NCBI GenBank assembly: GCA_022828425.1
Contig: CP094685.1
Span: forward strand, 310,001-374,000
Direction of reading: 5' to 3'
DNA length: 64,000 bases
Source of the DNA: Candidatus Thiothrix sulfatifontis
Lineage (GTDB): Bacteria > Pseudomonadota > Gammaproteobacteria > Thiotrichales > Thiotrichaceae
Shown: positions 26,743 through 34,791 of the stretch, in pieces
Layout: each line of letters opens with the position of its first letter
Numbering within the stretch: the stretch's first letter is position 1
Made by a program: the position numbers and the translations under genes
Notes under the pieces: generated by a model
Database searches by the model: none
What the model saw: the letters and a program-made list of their open reading frames with translations, nothing else
What the model was told of the DNA's origin: nothing

Positions 26743-27269
26743 TAGCGCATCTCCCCACTTTCCAGTGCGGCCACCAATTTGAATGCCTCCAGCACCGCGA
26801 CGGGCTGATCATCCAATAGCAACCATTGGCGCGTAAAGCGTAGCCAATCAGCCGCTAACGCTGGCGGCGCAGCACACACCGGGGTATCCGACCAAATATG
26901 CCGCACACCTTCAAAATTACCCGCTTGTAAGCCGAACCACTCTTGCGAACCCCGCACCACAAACGCCCGCCCTAAGGTGGTCGTGCGCTCTTTTCCCAGC
27001 AATAAACCCGCCACATCCACCAGCGTCACCAGTTGAGCGCGGCAATAAATCACCCCATTAACCCACGCAGGCACGCCCCGCACGCCCGCAACACTGGCTG
27101 GAGTCACCACCTCTTCGACTTGATCACAAGGAATCAGGCACAACAAATCGCCGACGTGCACCTGAAAGCCCGACCATTCCTGCAATTCTTGCGCGTGATG
27201 TTGGCGTGAACGGCGTTTTTTTTCGCGCAACAAAGCCAAGCCCGCCAGTAATTCGTAAGGATTAGCCAT
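26742..27269 (-). CDS. pilI: CheW-like adaptor PilI
   Basis: A 175-residue CheW-domain protein linking PilJ to ChpA. It starts MANPYELLAGLALL and carries FQVHVGDLLCLIPCDQVEEV and the GVPAWVNGVIYCRAQLVTLV segment typical of PilI. The ATG at 27269 overlaps the pilH stop by 8 nt, preferred over an upstream start that would overlap pilH more. The pilG-pilH-pilI-pilJ-chpA order is conserved in twitching gammaproteobacteria. Confidence 0.92.
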   Translation of the reverse strand: MANPYELLAGLALLREKKRRSRQHHAQELQEWSGFQVHVGDLLCLIPCDQVEEVVTPASVAGVRGVPAWVNGVIYCRAQLVTLVDVAGLLLGKERTTTLGRAFVVRGSQEWFGLQAGNFEGVRHIWSDTPVCAAPPALAADWLRFTRQWLLLDDQPVAVLEAFKLVAALESGEMR

Positions 27270-27648
27270 GTTTGCCAGCCTGAGTTGCAAACTGCGCAAT
27301 GGTTTCCAACAAGACTTTGGGTTCGACCGGCTTGACCAAGTAAGCTTTCGCCCCTTGCCGCAATGCCCATACCCGATCGGTTTCGGTGGATTTGGAACTG
27401 CATACCACGATGGGAATGTGCGCCGTTTCAGGGGAACGGGTTAATTCGCGCGTGGCCTGAAACCCATTCAGCAAGGGCATCACCACATCCATCAGGATCA
27501 CATCCGGCTGACGGGCTTTGGCAACATCAATGCCTTCCTGACCGTTGCAGGCAACGCTTACCTGATAGCCCTTCTTTTCCAGCAATGCGGTAAAAATACG
27601 GGATTCAGTCAACGAATCGTCGATGATCAGTACATGCAGCCCAGACAT
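27262..27648 (-). CDS. pilH: Response regulator PilH
   Basis: A single-domain CheY-like receiver of 128 residues (MSGLHVLIIDDSLTESRIF). It has the acidic pair in IIDDS, the phosphoacceptor Asp in VILMDVVMPLLNG, Ser in VVCSSK and Lys in LVKPVEP. GGGGGA precedes the ATG by a few nt, which decides this start over one seven codons upstream. In Pseudomonas PilH opposes PilG and tunes PilT-driven retraction and cAMP signalling. Confidence 0.93.
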   Translation of the reverse strand: MSGLHVLIIDDSLTESRIFTALLEKKGYQVSVACNGQEGIDVAKARQPDVILMDVVMPLLNGFQATRELTRSPETAHIPIVVCSSKSTETDRVWALRQGAKAYLVKPVEPKVLLETIAQFATQAGKHG

Positions 27649-27658
27649 AACATCCCCC

Positions 27659-28147
27659 TTACTCGTCAATCAGATCAATAAAGGGAAGCTGGTGCGTTTC
27701 TGGTTCCGACTCTGCCAATGGCTTAGGCGCTTCGGGTAACTTGACGTGCGTGTAAATAGCCGCCAGCAAATCGTCTTTGGTAAACGGTTTGGTTAAATAC
27801 TTATCAGAACCCGCTAAACGCCCCCGCGCCATGTCAAAAATGCTGTCTTTGCTCGATAACAGGATAACCGGCGTGTCACGGTACTGGCGGTTTGCTTTGA
27901 TGAGAGCGCAAGTTTGATAACCATCCAAGCGTGGCATCATAATGTCTACGAAAATAACATCCGGTTTAAAGGAGGCTATTTTTGATAAGGACTCAAAACC
28001 ATCACCGGCAGTCACCACCCAGCAGCCTTGCTCAGTGAGTAACACTTCAGCCGTGCGCAAAATGGTTTTGCTGTCATCCACGACGACAACTTTCAGGCCG
28101 GTCAGGTCGCGTTCAGGCGCATTATTTAGGGTATCAGGCATATTCAC
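27659..28147 (-). CDS. pilG: Response regulator PilG
   Basis: A single-domain receiver of about 162 residues, first gene of the Pil-Chp operon. Motifs are VVVVDDSKTILRTAEVLL, VIFVDIMMPRLDGYQTC (acceptor Asp), LLSSKDS and LTKPFTKDDLL. Translation may start at GTG 28147, with AGG five nt before it, or at ATG 28141 two codons in. A C-terminal extension of about 30 residues beyond the receiver (LPEAPKPLAESEPETHQLPF) is longer than in enteric CheY. PilG promotes pilus extension and adenylate cyclase activation in Pseudomonas. Confidence 0.92.
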   Translation of the reverse strand: MNMPDTLNNAPERDLTGLKVVVVDDSKTILRTAEVLLTEQGCWVVTAGDGFESLSKIASFKPDVIFVDIMMPRLDGYQTCALIKANRQYRDTPVILLSSKDSIFDMARGRLAGSDKYLTKPFTKDDLLAAIYTHVKLPEAPKPLAESEPETHQLPFIDLIDE

Positions 28148-28285
28148 ACTTTAACCTAGTTCGTTGTTTTTGTAATTATTACAGACTAACCGACCTACTG
28201 AGCAAGCGTGCGCTTACCGAAGGACTTTATGCTCAACAGTTTACCCAACGCAGCGCCCGAATACCCAAGCATTTCAGACAAACTG

Positions 28286-29149
28286 TCATGCCGCTAAGGA
28301 ATAATAATCGCCAGCCACCAAGGTAACATGGGTAATTTCCGGCGAACAATTCCGGCGAATCGGCAAGCCGGTAGAGCCAATCCCGCGACTGGTATAAACC
28401 CACGACTCATTCACCCGATACAGCCCCTGCACGTATTTACGCCCCAAGTACGGGCGGATAAACGGCTTACCCGGTTTGAGTTGCACTTGTCCGCCGTGCG
28501 TATGCCCGGATAATTGCAACGAGATACGGGTATCATCCGCGTACCAATCCAGCATATCCGGCTCATGAGCCAGCAATACCACCGGCTTGTTACCGCGTAA
28601 TTTATCCAATGTCGCCTTAATGTCAGGTTTACCGAGCCAACCATCGTCAATGCCCGCCAAATGAAACACGCCACCACTGTGCTGAATATCCAAGCCTTCA
28701 TTGCGCAACACCGGAATTCCGTGCTTGGCGAAGGTGGCTTCAATCAATACCGGGTCAGTTTTAATGTCGTGGTTGCCCATGACCGCAAACACGCCGTAAC
28801 GCGCATTCAGCCGCGCCAACACGGGCACAAGATCGAGAATGTCTTCGCCGTCATGCCACACGTAATCGCCGGTTAATACGACCAAATCCGGGTTGAGGGC
28901 GTTGGTTTTTTCCACCGCCCGCTCAATGTGTTCGACCTGTGTGTACGGGCGCAAATGCATGTCGGTGAGCTGCACAATGGTGAAACCCTCCAACGCTGGC
29001 GGCAAGTTTTTCACCGGAATTTCCACAAATTCTTCCACCAGCCAACGAATTTCATTGGTGCGTTCCGCGTGGCGATCATCGTGGAAATAACTCAGCCGCC
29101 CAATGCGGTTAAGTACCCGCTGGGGAGCCATTGCCGCTGCTTTCAACAT
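28286..29149 (-). CDS. YaeI-type metallophosphoesterase
   Basis: A 287-residue calcineurin-like phosphoesterase. It carries the metal-ligand motifs IVQLTDMHLRPYTQ (DxH), LTGDYVWHD (GDxx), VMGNHDI (GNHD) and SGHTHGGQVQL (GHTH) in order, giving a complete dinuclear site. The architecture fits the YaeI/YkuE group, members of which hydrolyse phosphodiesters including lipid A precursors, but substrate cannot be fixed. AGAGG precedes the ATG. It lies 15 nt downstream of the FMN reductase gene and is probably in one transcript with it. Confidence 0.88.
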   Translation of the reverse strand: MLKAAAMAPQRVLNRIGRLSYFHDDRHAERTNEIRWLVEEFVEIPVKNLPPALEGFTIVQLTDMHLRPYTQVEHIERAVEKTNALNPDLVVLTGDYVWHDGEDILDLVPVLARLNARYGVFAVMGNHDIKTDPVLIEATFAKHGIPVLRNEGLDIQHSGGVFHLAGIDDGWLGKPDIKATLDKLRGNKPVVLLAHEPDMLDWYADDTRISLQLSGHTHGGQVQLKPGKPFIRPYLGRKYVQGLYRVNESWVYTSRGIGSTGLPIRRNCSPEITHVTLVAGDYYSLAA

Positions 29150-29164
29150 GCTAGTAGCCTCTGG

Positions 29165-29779
29165 TTACATGCCGAAACGGAACACATCCGTTTCAGTCAC
29201 ACCGGATTCGCGCACACTTTTCAGTGCCGTTGCATAAGCGCAGAGGATCCCCCCGGCATACACAATACGCTCACGGAAATAAGTATCCGCTTCCGGTTGG
29301 TTTTGTGTCGGATCCGCATTGAGGACAGACTCCACATTGCGCACAATCAATTGTTCGGGGATGTAGCAAACACGGTTATTTTTGTAACTGCTCATCCGCA
29401 ACTCTGCCACGGGGTAAGCGCCACCATCGGAGGAGGAAACCGCCACAATCAAAGCCGGTTTGTGCGCGAGTTCGCCCGCGCCCCACAGCAAAAAGAAATT
29501 CTTTAGCCCCGCCGGTACTTGCCCGTGCCATTCCGGGGCAATGATGACAAACCCATCACTGGCTGCCAGTTTTTCCGATAAAGGGTTGAGTAATGCCTGC
29601 CAGTTAGCATCGCCGTTCCAAATGCCTTCATCCCACAGCGGCAACGGGTTGCCTGCCAAGGAAAACACTTCCGTCGCGGTTGCTTGCTTATTATCCAGCA
29701 ACGCTTGCGCGATGTGATGCGCTACTTTGTCGCTTTGCGAATGGTTGCGATGGCTACCGCTAATAATCATAATTTTCAT
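29165..29779 (-). CDS. NADPH-dependent FMN reductase-like flavoprotein
   Basis: 204 residues of flavodoxin-like fold. It shows the FMN phosphate loop IISGSHRNHSQSDKVA, then FVIIAPEWHGQVPAGLKNFF and a GGAYPVAELR segment. The family (SsuE, ArsH, chromate and quinone reductases) supplies reduced FMN or reduces quinones and metal ions. A strong terminator lies between it and the upstream DsrE-like gene, so it has its own promoter. Electron acceptor unknown. Confidence 0.87.
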   Translation of the reverse strand: MKIMIISGSHRNHSQSDKVAHHIAQALLDNKQATATEVFSLAGNPLPLWDEGIWNGDANWQALLNPLSEKLAASDGFVIIAPEWHGQVPAGLKNFFLLWGAGELAHKPALIVAVSSSDGGAYPVAELRMSSYKNNRVCYIPEQLIVRNVESVLNADPTQNQPEADTYFRERIVYAGGILCAYATALKSVRESGVTETDVFRFGM

Positions 29780-29797
29780 ACTACGCCTTCTCCCAGT

Positions 29798-29824
29798 AAA
29801 AAGCCGGGATATACCCGGCTTTTT
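29798..29824. terminator. Bidirectional rho-independent terminator
   Basis: AAAAAGCCGGG-ATATA-CCCGGCTTTTT: an 11-bp perfect inverted repeat with a 5-nt loop and a T-run on both strands. It lies 26 nt downstream of the DsrE-like gene, which it ends on the minus strand. Confidence 0.92.
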
Positions 29825-29850
29825 CGTGACTGTCTAATAACCTTCGGAAA

Positions 29851-30315
29851 TCAGATGTACAAGCAAATGTCGGCATCACCCGCGAAATCGAAGAACATCG
29901 CCGCACCTGCGTATTCCACATCGCCAATGAACTCCTTGGTATCCATCTCGAACAGGTCAACCGTCATTTGGCACGCGATGAATTTGACATCAGCTTCCTG
30001 ACACAGTTCACGCAATTCCGCCAAATCCGCCACGCCTTTGTCCGCCATTTTCTTTTTCATCATGGAGGTCATCACGGCCTGCATACCCGGCAACGCCTGC
30101 ATCAGGACTGGCACTGGGAATGGCATTGGCATACCCGGATTACCCAATGGGCTAACTTGCAGGTTCAGGTTTTTCTTCAACAATTGCAGGCCGTAGAATG
30201 TGAAGAAAATCTGTACGTCATAACCGAGTGCAGCCGCAGTGGATGCTAAAATGAACGGAGGGTAGCCCCAATCCAATGTACCTTTCGTTGCGATGATCGC
30301 CAGCTTTTTGCTCAT
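29851..30315 (-). CDS. DsrE2-type (DsrE/DsrF/DrsH-like) sulfur-carrier protein
   Basis: 154 residues with the DsrE fold pattern: LAIIATKGTLDWGYPPFILA, YDVQIFFTFYGLQLL, a Met/Pro-rich flexible middle, and the C-terminal half with two candidate active cysteines (ELCQEADVKFIACQMTVDLF). DsrE2 proteins act with TusA and rhodaneses in cytoplasmic sulfur trafficking in sulfur oxidisers. The rhodanese gene 90 nt upstream on the same strand supports that role. It is a good marker for a sulfur-oxidising lifestyle, but no dsr or sox genes are in the window. Confidence 0.85.
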   Translation of the reverse strand: MSKKLAIIATKGTLDWGYPPFILASTAAALGYDVQIFFTFYGLQLLKKNLNLQVSPLGNPGMPMPFPVPVLMQALPGMQAVMTSMMKKKMADKGVADLAELRELCQEADVKFIACQMTVDLFEMDTKEFIGDVEYAGAAMFFDFAGDADICLYI

Positions 30316-30404
30316 GCTTGATGTCTCATGATAAATTGTAACTCACAGGTCAATAAGACCCACCTCTCTCAAATACCCTTCTGACTATAACAGAATTCTC
30401 TTAT

Positions 30405-30737
30405 TTAGGCAGCGTTTGGTAACACAACTTTCATACCTGACTGATACCACGCGATAATTCCACCGCGTAAGTTCACCGCTTCGATGTCGGTATTCTGTGC
30501 TAAAAACATACAGGCTTGAGCCGAACGTGCACCGCTACGGCAATAAAACACGAGCGTTTCATCCTTGGGGAGGTCATTCATACGCAATGGCAGGGTGTGC
30601 AAGGGCATGAATTCTGAGCCTTCGATAATGCCCTGCGCCACTTCCGAGGCGGAACGCACATCAATTAAGCGGACTTTTTCACCGGAATCCAACATTTTTT
30701 GCAAACCAGCGGCGTCAACTTCACGAATTCCAAACAT
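30405..30737 (-). CDS. Rhodanese-like sulfurtransferase
   Basis: A 110-residue single rhodanese domain with VRLIDVRSASEVAQGIIEGS and the active-site loop FYCRSGARSAQACMFL (catalytic Cys in CRSGARS). The ATG at 30737 follows TAGGG at 7 nt; open frame continues six codons upstream from a TTG but lacks a signal. It likely transfers sulfane sulfur, perhaps to the DsrE2-like protein encoded just downstream. Confidence 0.9.
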   Translation of the reverse strand: MFGIREVDAAGLQKMLDSGEKVRLIDVRSASEVAQGIIEGSEFMPLHTLPLRMNDLPKDETLVFYCRSGARSAQACMFLAQNTDIEAVNLRGGIIAWYQSGMKVVLPNAA

Positions 30738-30836
30738 AAACAACCCTACATTCAAAGAAATATTAAAACTTAATGATATTCTAATGGAGATGGGGGCGCT
30801 GTCAAGTTATGCGCCGCAGAATTCAGCGATTACGGG

Positions 30837-32336
30837 TCAAAACACCAGATCAACCTTCACCGCTTTCAAAAACACCTGTTCGCGTTCCAAATCCGCCAGC
30901 AATAACGGCTTTTTCGCGCGGATGTCATCCGCAAAACGCAACTCAACCCGATTATTACCCACGCGAAGCCGTTCAATATGCGGCGCCACTTCTTTATGCG
31001 AACGGTGCAATAACACCGCCAAGCGCAGCAATACACACAGATACAAGGCATTCTGATAGTCTTTCGCATCCAACAAGCCAAACAATTTGCTGGAAAATTT
31101 TTGGCGGTGGGTGCGCACTAACACACTCAACCAGCGCTGCTCTTCGTTGGAAAATCCCGGTAAATCGGCATGTTCCAGCAAATAGCCACCGTGTTTGTGG
31201 TAGCTAGAATGCGACACTGCCAGCCCCAATTCGTGCAAATCCGCTGCCCAACCCAACAATTCCGCCAAATGGCTTGGCAATTTCCAATCATCGCGGCAAC
31301 GGTTGAACAATTTAAGCGCGGTCAAATGCACTGCCGCCGCATAGCCCTGATCAACTTGAAAACGCTGCTGCCAAGCCCGCACCGTCTTATCACGAATATC
31401 ATCGTGCTGGTAACGTTCCAGCCGGTCGTACACCAAGCCTTCGCGCAAAGCCCCATCAGACACCAACATTCGGTCGATTTTCAGTGCCTCAAATACCGCA
31501 ATCAGCACCGCCAAACCACCGGCAAACACCGGCTTGCGCTCCTCACTCAACCCCGGCAATTTCAGTTTGTCGATATGCCCCGCCTCGATCATCATGTCAC
31601 GCACGCGGTACATGTGCTCCAAGGTAATGCCGTAAGGCGCAAGCCCGATTTGCTGAATCACCTTTTTCACCGCACGAATGGTGCCAGATGCGCCGGTTGC
31701 CGATTCCCAACCAATCGCCCGGTAAGCGGCTTTGATCGGGCGTAACTCCAGCAAGGCTGCCGTAATCGCTTTATCCCAACACGCTTTCACCAGCTTGCCA
31801 TCGGGGAAGAATGCCAAGGTGCTGCTGACACAGCCCATGCGCAAACTTTCCAAATGCAGCGGCTCGAAACCCTGACCAATGATCAGCTCGGTGCTGCCAC
31901 CGCCAATATCCATCACAAAACGCTTGCCTTGCTGATCTTTAGCGAGGGAATGTGACACACCGAGGTAGATCAAACGCGCCTCTTCGCGCCCACTGATCAC
32001 CGCAATCGGATGCCCCAACGCCGCTTCCGCCCGGTGCAAAAACTCGCGGGAATTTTTGGTCAGGCGCAAAGTATTCGTGCCAACGGCGGCTACATTTTCC
32101 GAGGGAAAATCGCGAATCCGTTCCCCAAAACGCCGCAGGCAATCGACCGCCCGCTGTTGCGCCTCCAGACTCAAATTGCCTTTCGCATCCAAGCCGCCGC
32201 CCAAGCGCACCGGCTCACGCAAGCGATCAAGGATAGTGACTTGCCCGAATGCATCAATCTGCACCACGATCATGTGGAAACTGTTCGACCCCAAGTCAAT
32301 GGTTGCCAGCTTGTACGGCATTTGCCCGTTCGTCAT
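30837..32336 (-). CDS. ppx: Exopolyphosphatase (Ppx/GppA family)
   Basis: Removes terminal phosphate from polyphosphate, or hydrolyses pppGpp in GppA-type members. 499 residues: LATIDLGSNSFHMIVVQI (phosphate-binding loop of the ASKHA fold), VAAVGTNTLR, FVMDIGGGSTELIIG, GASGTIRAVKKV, then an HD-like helical C-terminal region including WAADLHELGLAVSHSSYHKHG. It follows ridA by 3 nt in the spoT-ridA-ppx order, which places (p)ppGpp hydrolysis and polyphosphate metabolism on one transcript. Confidence 0.93.
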   Translation of the reverse strand: MTNGQMPYKLATIDLGSNSFHMIVVQIDAFGQVTILDRLREPVRLGGGLDAKGNLSLEAQQRAVDCLRRFGERIRDFPSENVAAVGTNTLRLTKNSREFLHRAEAALGHPIAVISGREEARLIYLGVSHSLAKDQQGKRFVMDIGGGSTELIIGQGFEPLHLESLRMGCVSSTLAFFPDGKLVKACWDKAITAALLELRPIKAAYRAIGWESATGASGTIRAVKKVIQQIGLAPYGITLEHMYRVRDMMIEAGHIDKLKLPGLSEERKPVFAGGLAVLIAVFEALKIDRMLVSDGALREGLVYDRLERYQHDDIRDKTVRAWQQRFQVDQGYAAAVHLTALKLFNRCRDDWKLPSHLAELLGWAADLHELGLAVSHSSYHKHGGYLLEHADLPGFSNEEQRWLSVLVRTHRQKFSSKLFGLLDAKDYQNALYLCVLLRLAVLLHRSHKEVAPHIERLRVGNNRVELRFADDIRAKKPLLLADLEREQVFLKAVKVDLVF

Positions 32337-32339
32337 GGC

Positions 32340-32723
32340 TTAGTCCAAGACCATAATGGCATCGACTTCCACGTCTGCGCCGCGCGGCAATGCGGCGACG
32401 CCAATCGCGGCACGGGCGGGGTAAGGTTCCACAAAATATTCTGCCATCACCTGATTCACGACGGGGAAATTCACCAAGTCGGTCAGAAAGACATGCACTT
32501 TCACGCAATCATTCAGCGAACCACCCGCTGCTTTCGCCACAGCGGACAAATTATCAAACACCTGACGCACTTGCGCAGCAATATTACCCTCCACCATTTG
32601 CATCGTGGCGGGAACCAGAGGAATTTGCCCGGACAAATAAACGGTATCGCCCACCCGTACCGCTTGCGTATACGTGCCGATCGCCTGTGGCGCGTCAGGC
32701 GTAGAAATGATGGTCTTGTTCAT
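32340..32723 (-). CDS. ridA: RidA-family enamine/imine deaminase
   Basis: 127 residues with the YjgF/RidA signature: [38 protein letters not shown] and [20 protein letters not shown] (the conserved Arg for carboxylate binding). It hydrolyses reactive 2-aminoacrylate and related imines released by PLP enzymes such as threonine dehydratase. AAGGA precedes the start. Position right after spoT is common in gammaproteobacteria. Confidence 0.95.
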   Translation of the reverse strand: MNKTIISTPDAPQAIGTYTQAVRVGDTVYLSGQIPLVPATMQMVEGNIAAQVRQVFDNLSAVAKAAGGSLNDCVKVHVFLTDLVNFPVVNQVMAEYFVEPYPARAAIGVAALPRGADVEVDAIMVLD

Positions 32724-32731
32724 GGAGTTCC

Positions 32732-34453
32732 TTATTTCGTCAATTTGCTTACATCTAATACATTCGGTATATGTTTTAGCTGACGAATGACTTCTTGTAA
32801 ATGCCCTTGATCATCGACTTGGATGGTAAAAGCATCTTGCTTGATACGCCCCTCGCCACTGATCTTCAGATCAACGATATTCACATCCAAACCGTCTAGG
32901 CATTTGGTAATTTGGCGTAACATGCCTTTGACATCGCGCACCTCGATCACAATACCGGCTAACAGCTTTTGCCCCACGCCATTTTCGCCCCATTCAGGCA
33001 ATGCATCGTGTTGACGCAACCAACTGCGAATCGCATACAACGCCTTGCTCGTCTTCACGAAATTCAGCCAACTCACCTCTGGACTCGGCTTATCACCGCA
33101 GATAACTTCAATCGTCGCCATATTATTCGGCACACGGCTGCGCAAGGAACGTTCCACGCCGTCGACTTTGGCTTTCACGCAACGATGCCCTAATTCGGTG
33201 TGCACCGCGTAAGCAAAATCCACCAAGGTCGCACCACGCGGCAATTCTTTGACATCGCCTTCGGGGGTATAGGCGTAAATCTCGGTCTGGAACATATCGC
33301 CTTGCATCGCTGCGTAAAACTCATCCGAATTTTGCGCCTGACTATCGAACGCCTTAACCTGTTCGACCCAGCCGTCGAAAACCCCTTGGGTGTAAGCACG
33401 TGTCCCGGAAGCGTGATTCCAACGCGCGGCAACCCCCAATTGCGCCACCTGATACATTTCGCGGGTTTGGATTTGGAAACGCACCACCTGCCCATTGGAT
33501 GCCGTCACCGTGGTTTGCAATGACTGAAAACCATACGCTCTGGGTGCGGCAATAAAATCCCTGACCATGCCCATGCGCGGCTTGAATAAACTGTGAATAA
33601 TACCCAGAGCGCGGTAGCACTCTTCTACTTCAGCGACTTGCACGCTGATTTCCAGCAAATCACACTGCTGGCGGAAACCGACTTTTTTGCGACGACACTG
33701 CTCATACACCCGGAACAGGTTTTTTTCCCAAACCAGCGCGCTGCTCCCCGGAATGCTGACATCTAGCGCATCGGCGGTACTTTTGAAGATTTGCTCATGC
33801 TTCTCTTCATTTTCTTGCAGATACTTCTCCAGCGCCCGCTCCATAATGCTGCTGCGCCAAGGGTACAAACCTTGAAACGAGAGCCACTGCAATTCGCGGC
33901 GGATAATATTCATCCCCATGCGCCGCGCCAAGGTCACGTAGGTCGTCGAAGTTTCCCGTGCCACCCGCCGCCGCTTGTCTGGCTCAAGATTGCCCAAGGT
34001 TTTCATATTGTGCAAACGATCGGCTAATTTAACCAACACCACCCGGAAATCCTGGGTCATCGCCTGCATCATTTTGTGGTAACTGGCAATCGTCACCGCC
34101 TGTTTGGTCGGCAATTCATCGTTACGCTTTAACTTGGTAACACCGCCAACCAAATGCCCCACCGTAGACCCAAATTTCTCCACGATTTCTTCATTGGTGC
34201 AATCGGTATCTTCGGGAACATCGTGTAATAAGGCCGCACAAACGGTATCCACATCCAGGTACCACAATGCCAGCGTGCGGGCGACTTCCAAAGGGTGGGT
34301 GATATAAGGGGTAACTTTGTCGGCACGCATCTGGCCTTCGTGCTTTTCCGCCGCCAACAAAAAAGCATCGTAGACTTTGCGCGAATCGGTAGGCGTCATA
34401 TAACGCTCAACCAACTGCATCAGATTATTGGCGCGGAACACATCAGGTCGCAT
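32732..34453 (-). CDS. spoT: RelA/SpoT homologue, apparently hydrolase-only SpoT
   Basis: 573 residues from [13 protein letters not shown], with GAGG six nt upstream. The HD hydrolase site is intact: His53, HDVPEDTD (His77, Asp78, Glu81, Asp82) and KLADRLHNM (Asp145, Asn149). The synthetase domain is eroded. The expected DxxxxR reads DLLEISV, NGYQSLHT reads YGFQSLQT, and E(I/V)QIRT reads RFQIQT, so the catalytic Glu is Arg325. TGS ([17 protein letters not shown]) and a C-terminal ACT domain remain, with a shortened helical region. The protein should degrade (p)ppGpp but not make it. It lies in the usual rpoZ-spoT-ridA context. Confidence 0.9.
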   Translation of the reverse strand: MRPDVFRANNLMQLVERYMTPTDSRKVYDAFLLAAEKHEGQMRADKVTPYITHPLEVARTLALWYLDVDTVCAALLHDVPEDTDCTNEEIVEKFGSTVGHLVGGVTKLKRNDELPTKQAVTIASYHKMMQAMTQDFRVVLVKLADRLHNMKTLGNLEPDKRRRVARETSTTYVTLARRMGMNIIRRELQWLSFQGLYPWRSSIMERALEKYLQENEEKHEQIFKSTADALDVSIPGSSALVWEKNLFRVYEQCRRKKVGFRQQCDLLEISVQVAEVEECYRALGIIHSLFKPRMGMVRDFIAAPRAYGFQSLQTTVTASNGQVVRFQIQTREMYQVAQLGVAARWNHASGTRAYTQGVFDGWVEQVKAFDSQAQNSDEFYAAMQGDMFQTEIYAYTPEGDVKELPRGATLVDFAYAVHTELGHRCVKAKVDGVERSLRSRVPNNMATIEVICGDKPSPEVSWLNFVKTSKALYAIRSWLRQHDALPEWGENGVGQKLLAGIVIEVRDVKGMLRQITKCLDGLDVNIVDLKISGEGRIKQDAFTIQVDDQGHLQEVIRQLKHIPNVLDVSKLTK

Positions 34454-34463
34454 TATTAACCTC

Positions 34464-34496
34464 AAAAAAATACCCACTCAAAGTAGCAGTGGGTAT
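34464..34496 (-). terminator. Terminator or attenuator between rpoZ and spoT
   Basis: A 9-bp stem (ATACCCACT/AGTGGGTAT, loop 9 nt) is followed on the minus strand by seven T. It sits 12 nt after the rpoZ stop and just before the spoT ribosome binding site, so it ends most rpoZ transcripts or attenuates read-through into spoT. Confidence 0.85.
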
Positions 34497-34508
34497 TCTT
34501 TATCCGTC

Positions 34509-34727
34509 TTAATCGTCGATTGCGGCGGTGGCAATCACCACTGGTTTCTGCACCAGCAAACCTTCCGCAATTTCGCGCAAGGCAATGACAGTCGGCTTGT
34601 CGCCTTCATCTGCCACCAGCGGTTGTGCACCGTGGGAAATGTCACGGGCGCGTTTTGCCGCCTTCAATACCAATGCAAAATTGTTATCAACATGCTGTAG
34701 GCAATCTTCAACCGTAATACGTGCCAT
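34509..34727 (-). CDS. rpoZ: RNA polymerase omega subunit
   Basis: 72 residues: [33 protein letters not shown] and [14 protein letters not shown] match RpoZ throughout. Omega helps assemble beta' and forms part of the (p)ppGpp site 1 on RNA polymerase, fitting its position before spoT. gmk, often found upstream, is replaced here by the sensor-exonuclease gene. Confidence 0.97.
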   Translation of the reverse strand: MARITVEDCLQHVDNNFALVLKAAKRARDISHGAQPLVADEGDKPTVIALREIAEGLLVQKPVVIATAAIDD

Positions 34728-34791
34728 CTTGGTTTCGCTCTAAAATTTGATTAATCAGATAAGCTAAGCTGAATCCAAGCCAAGGTCAACC

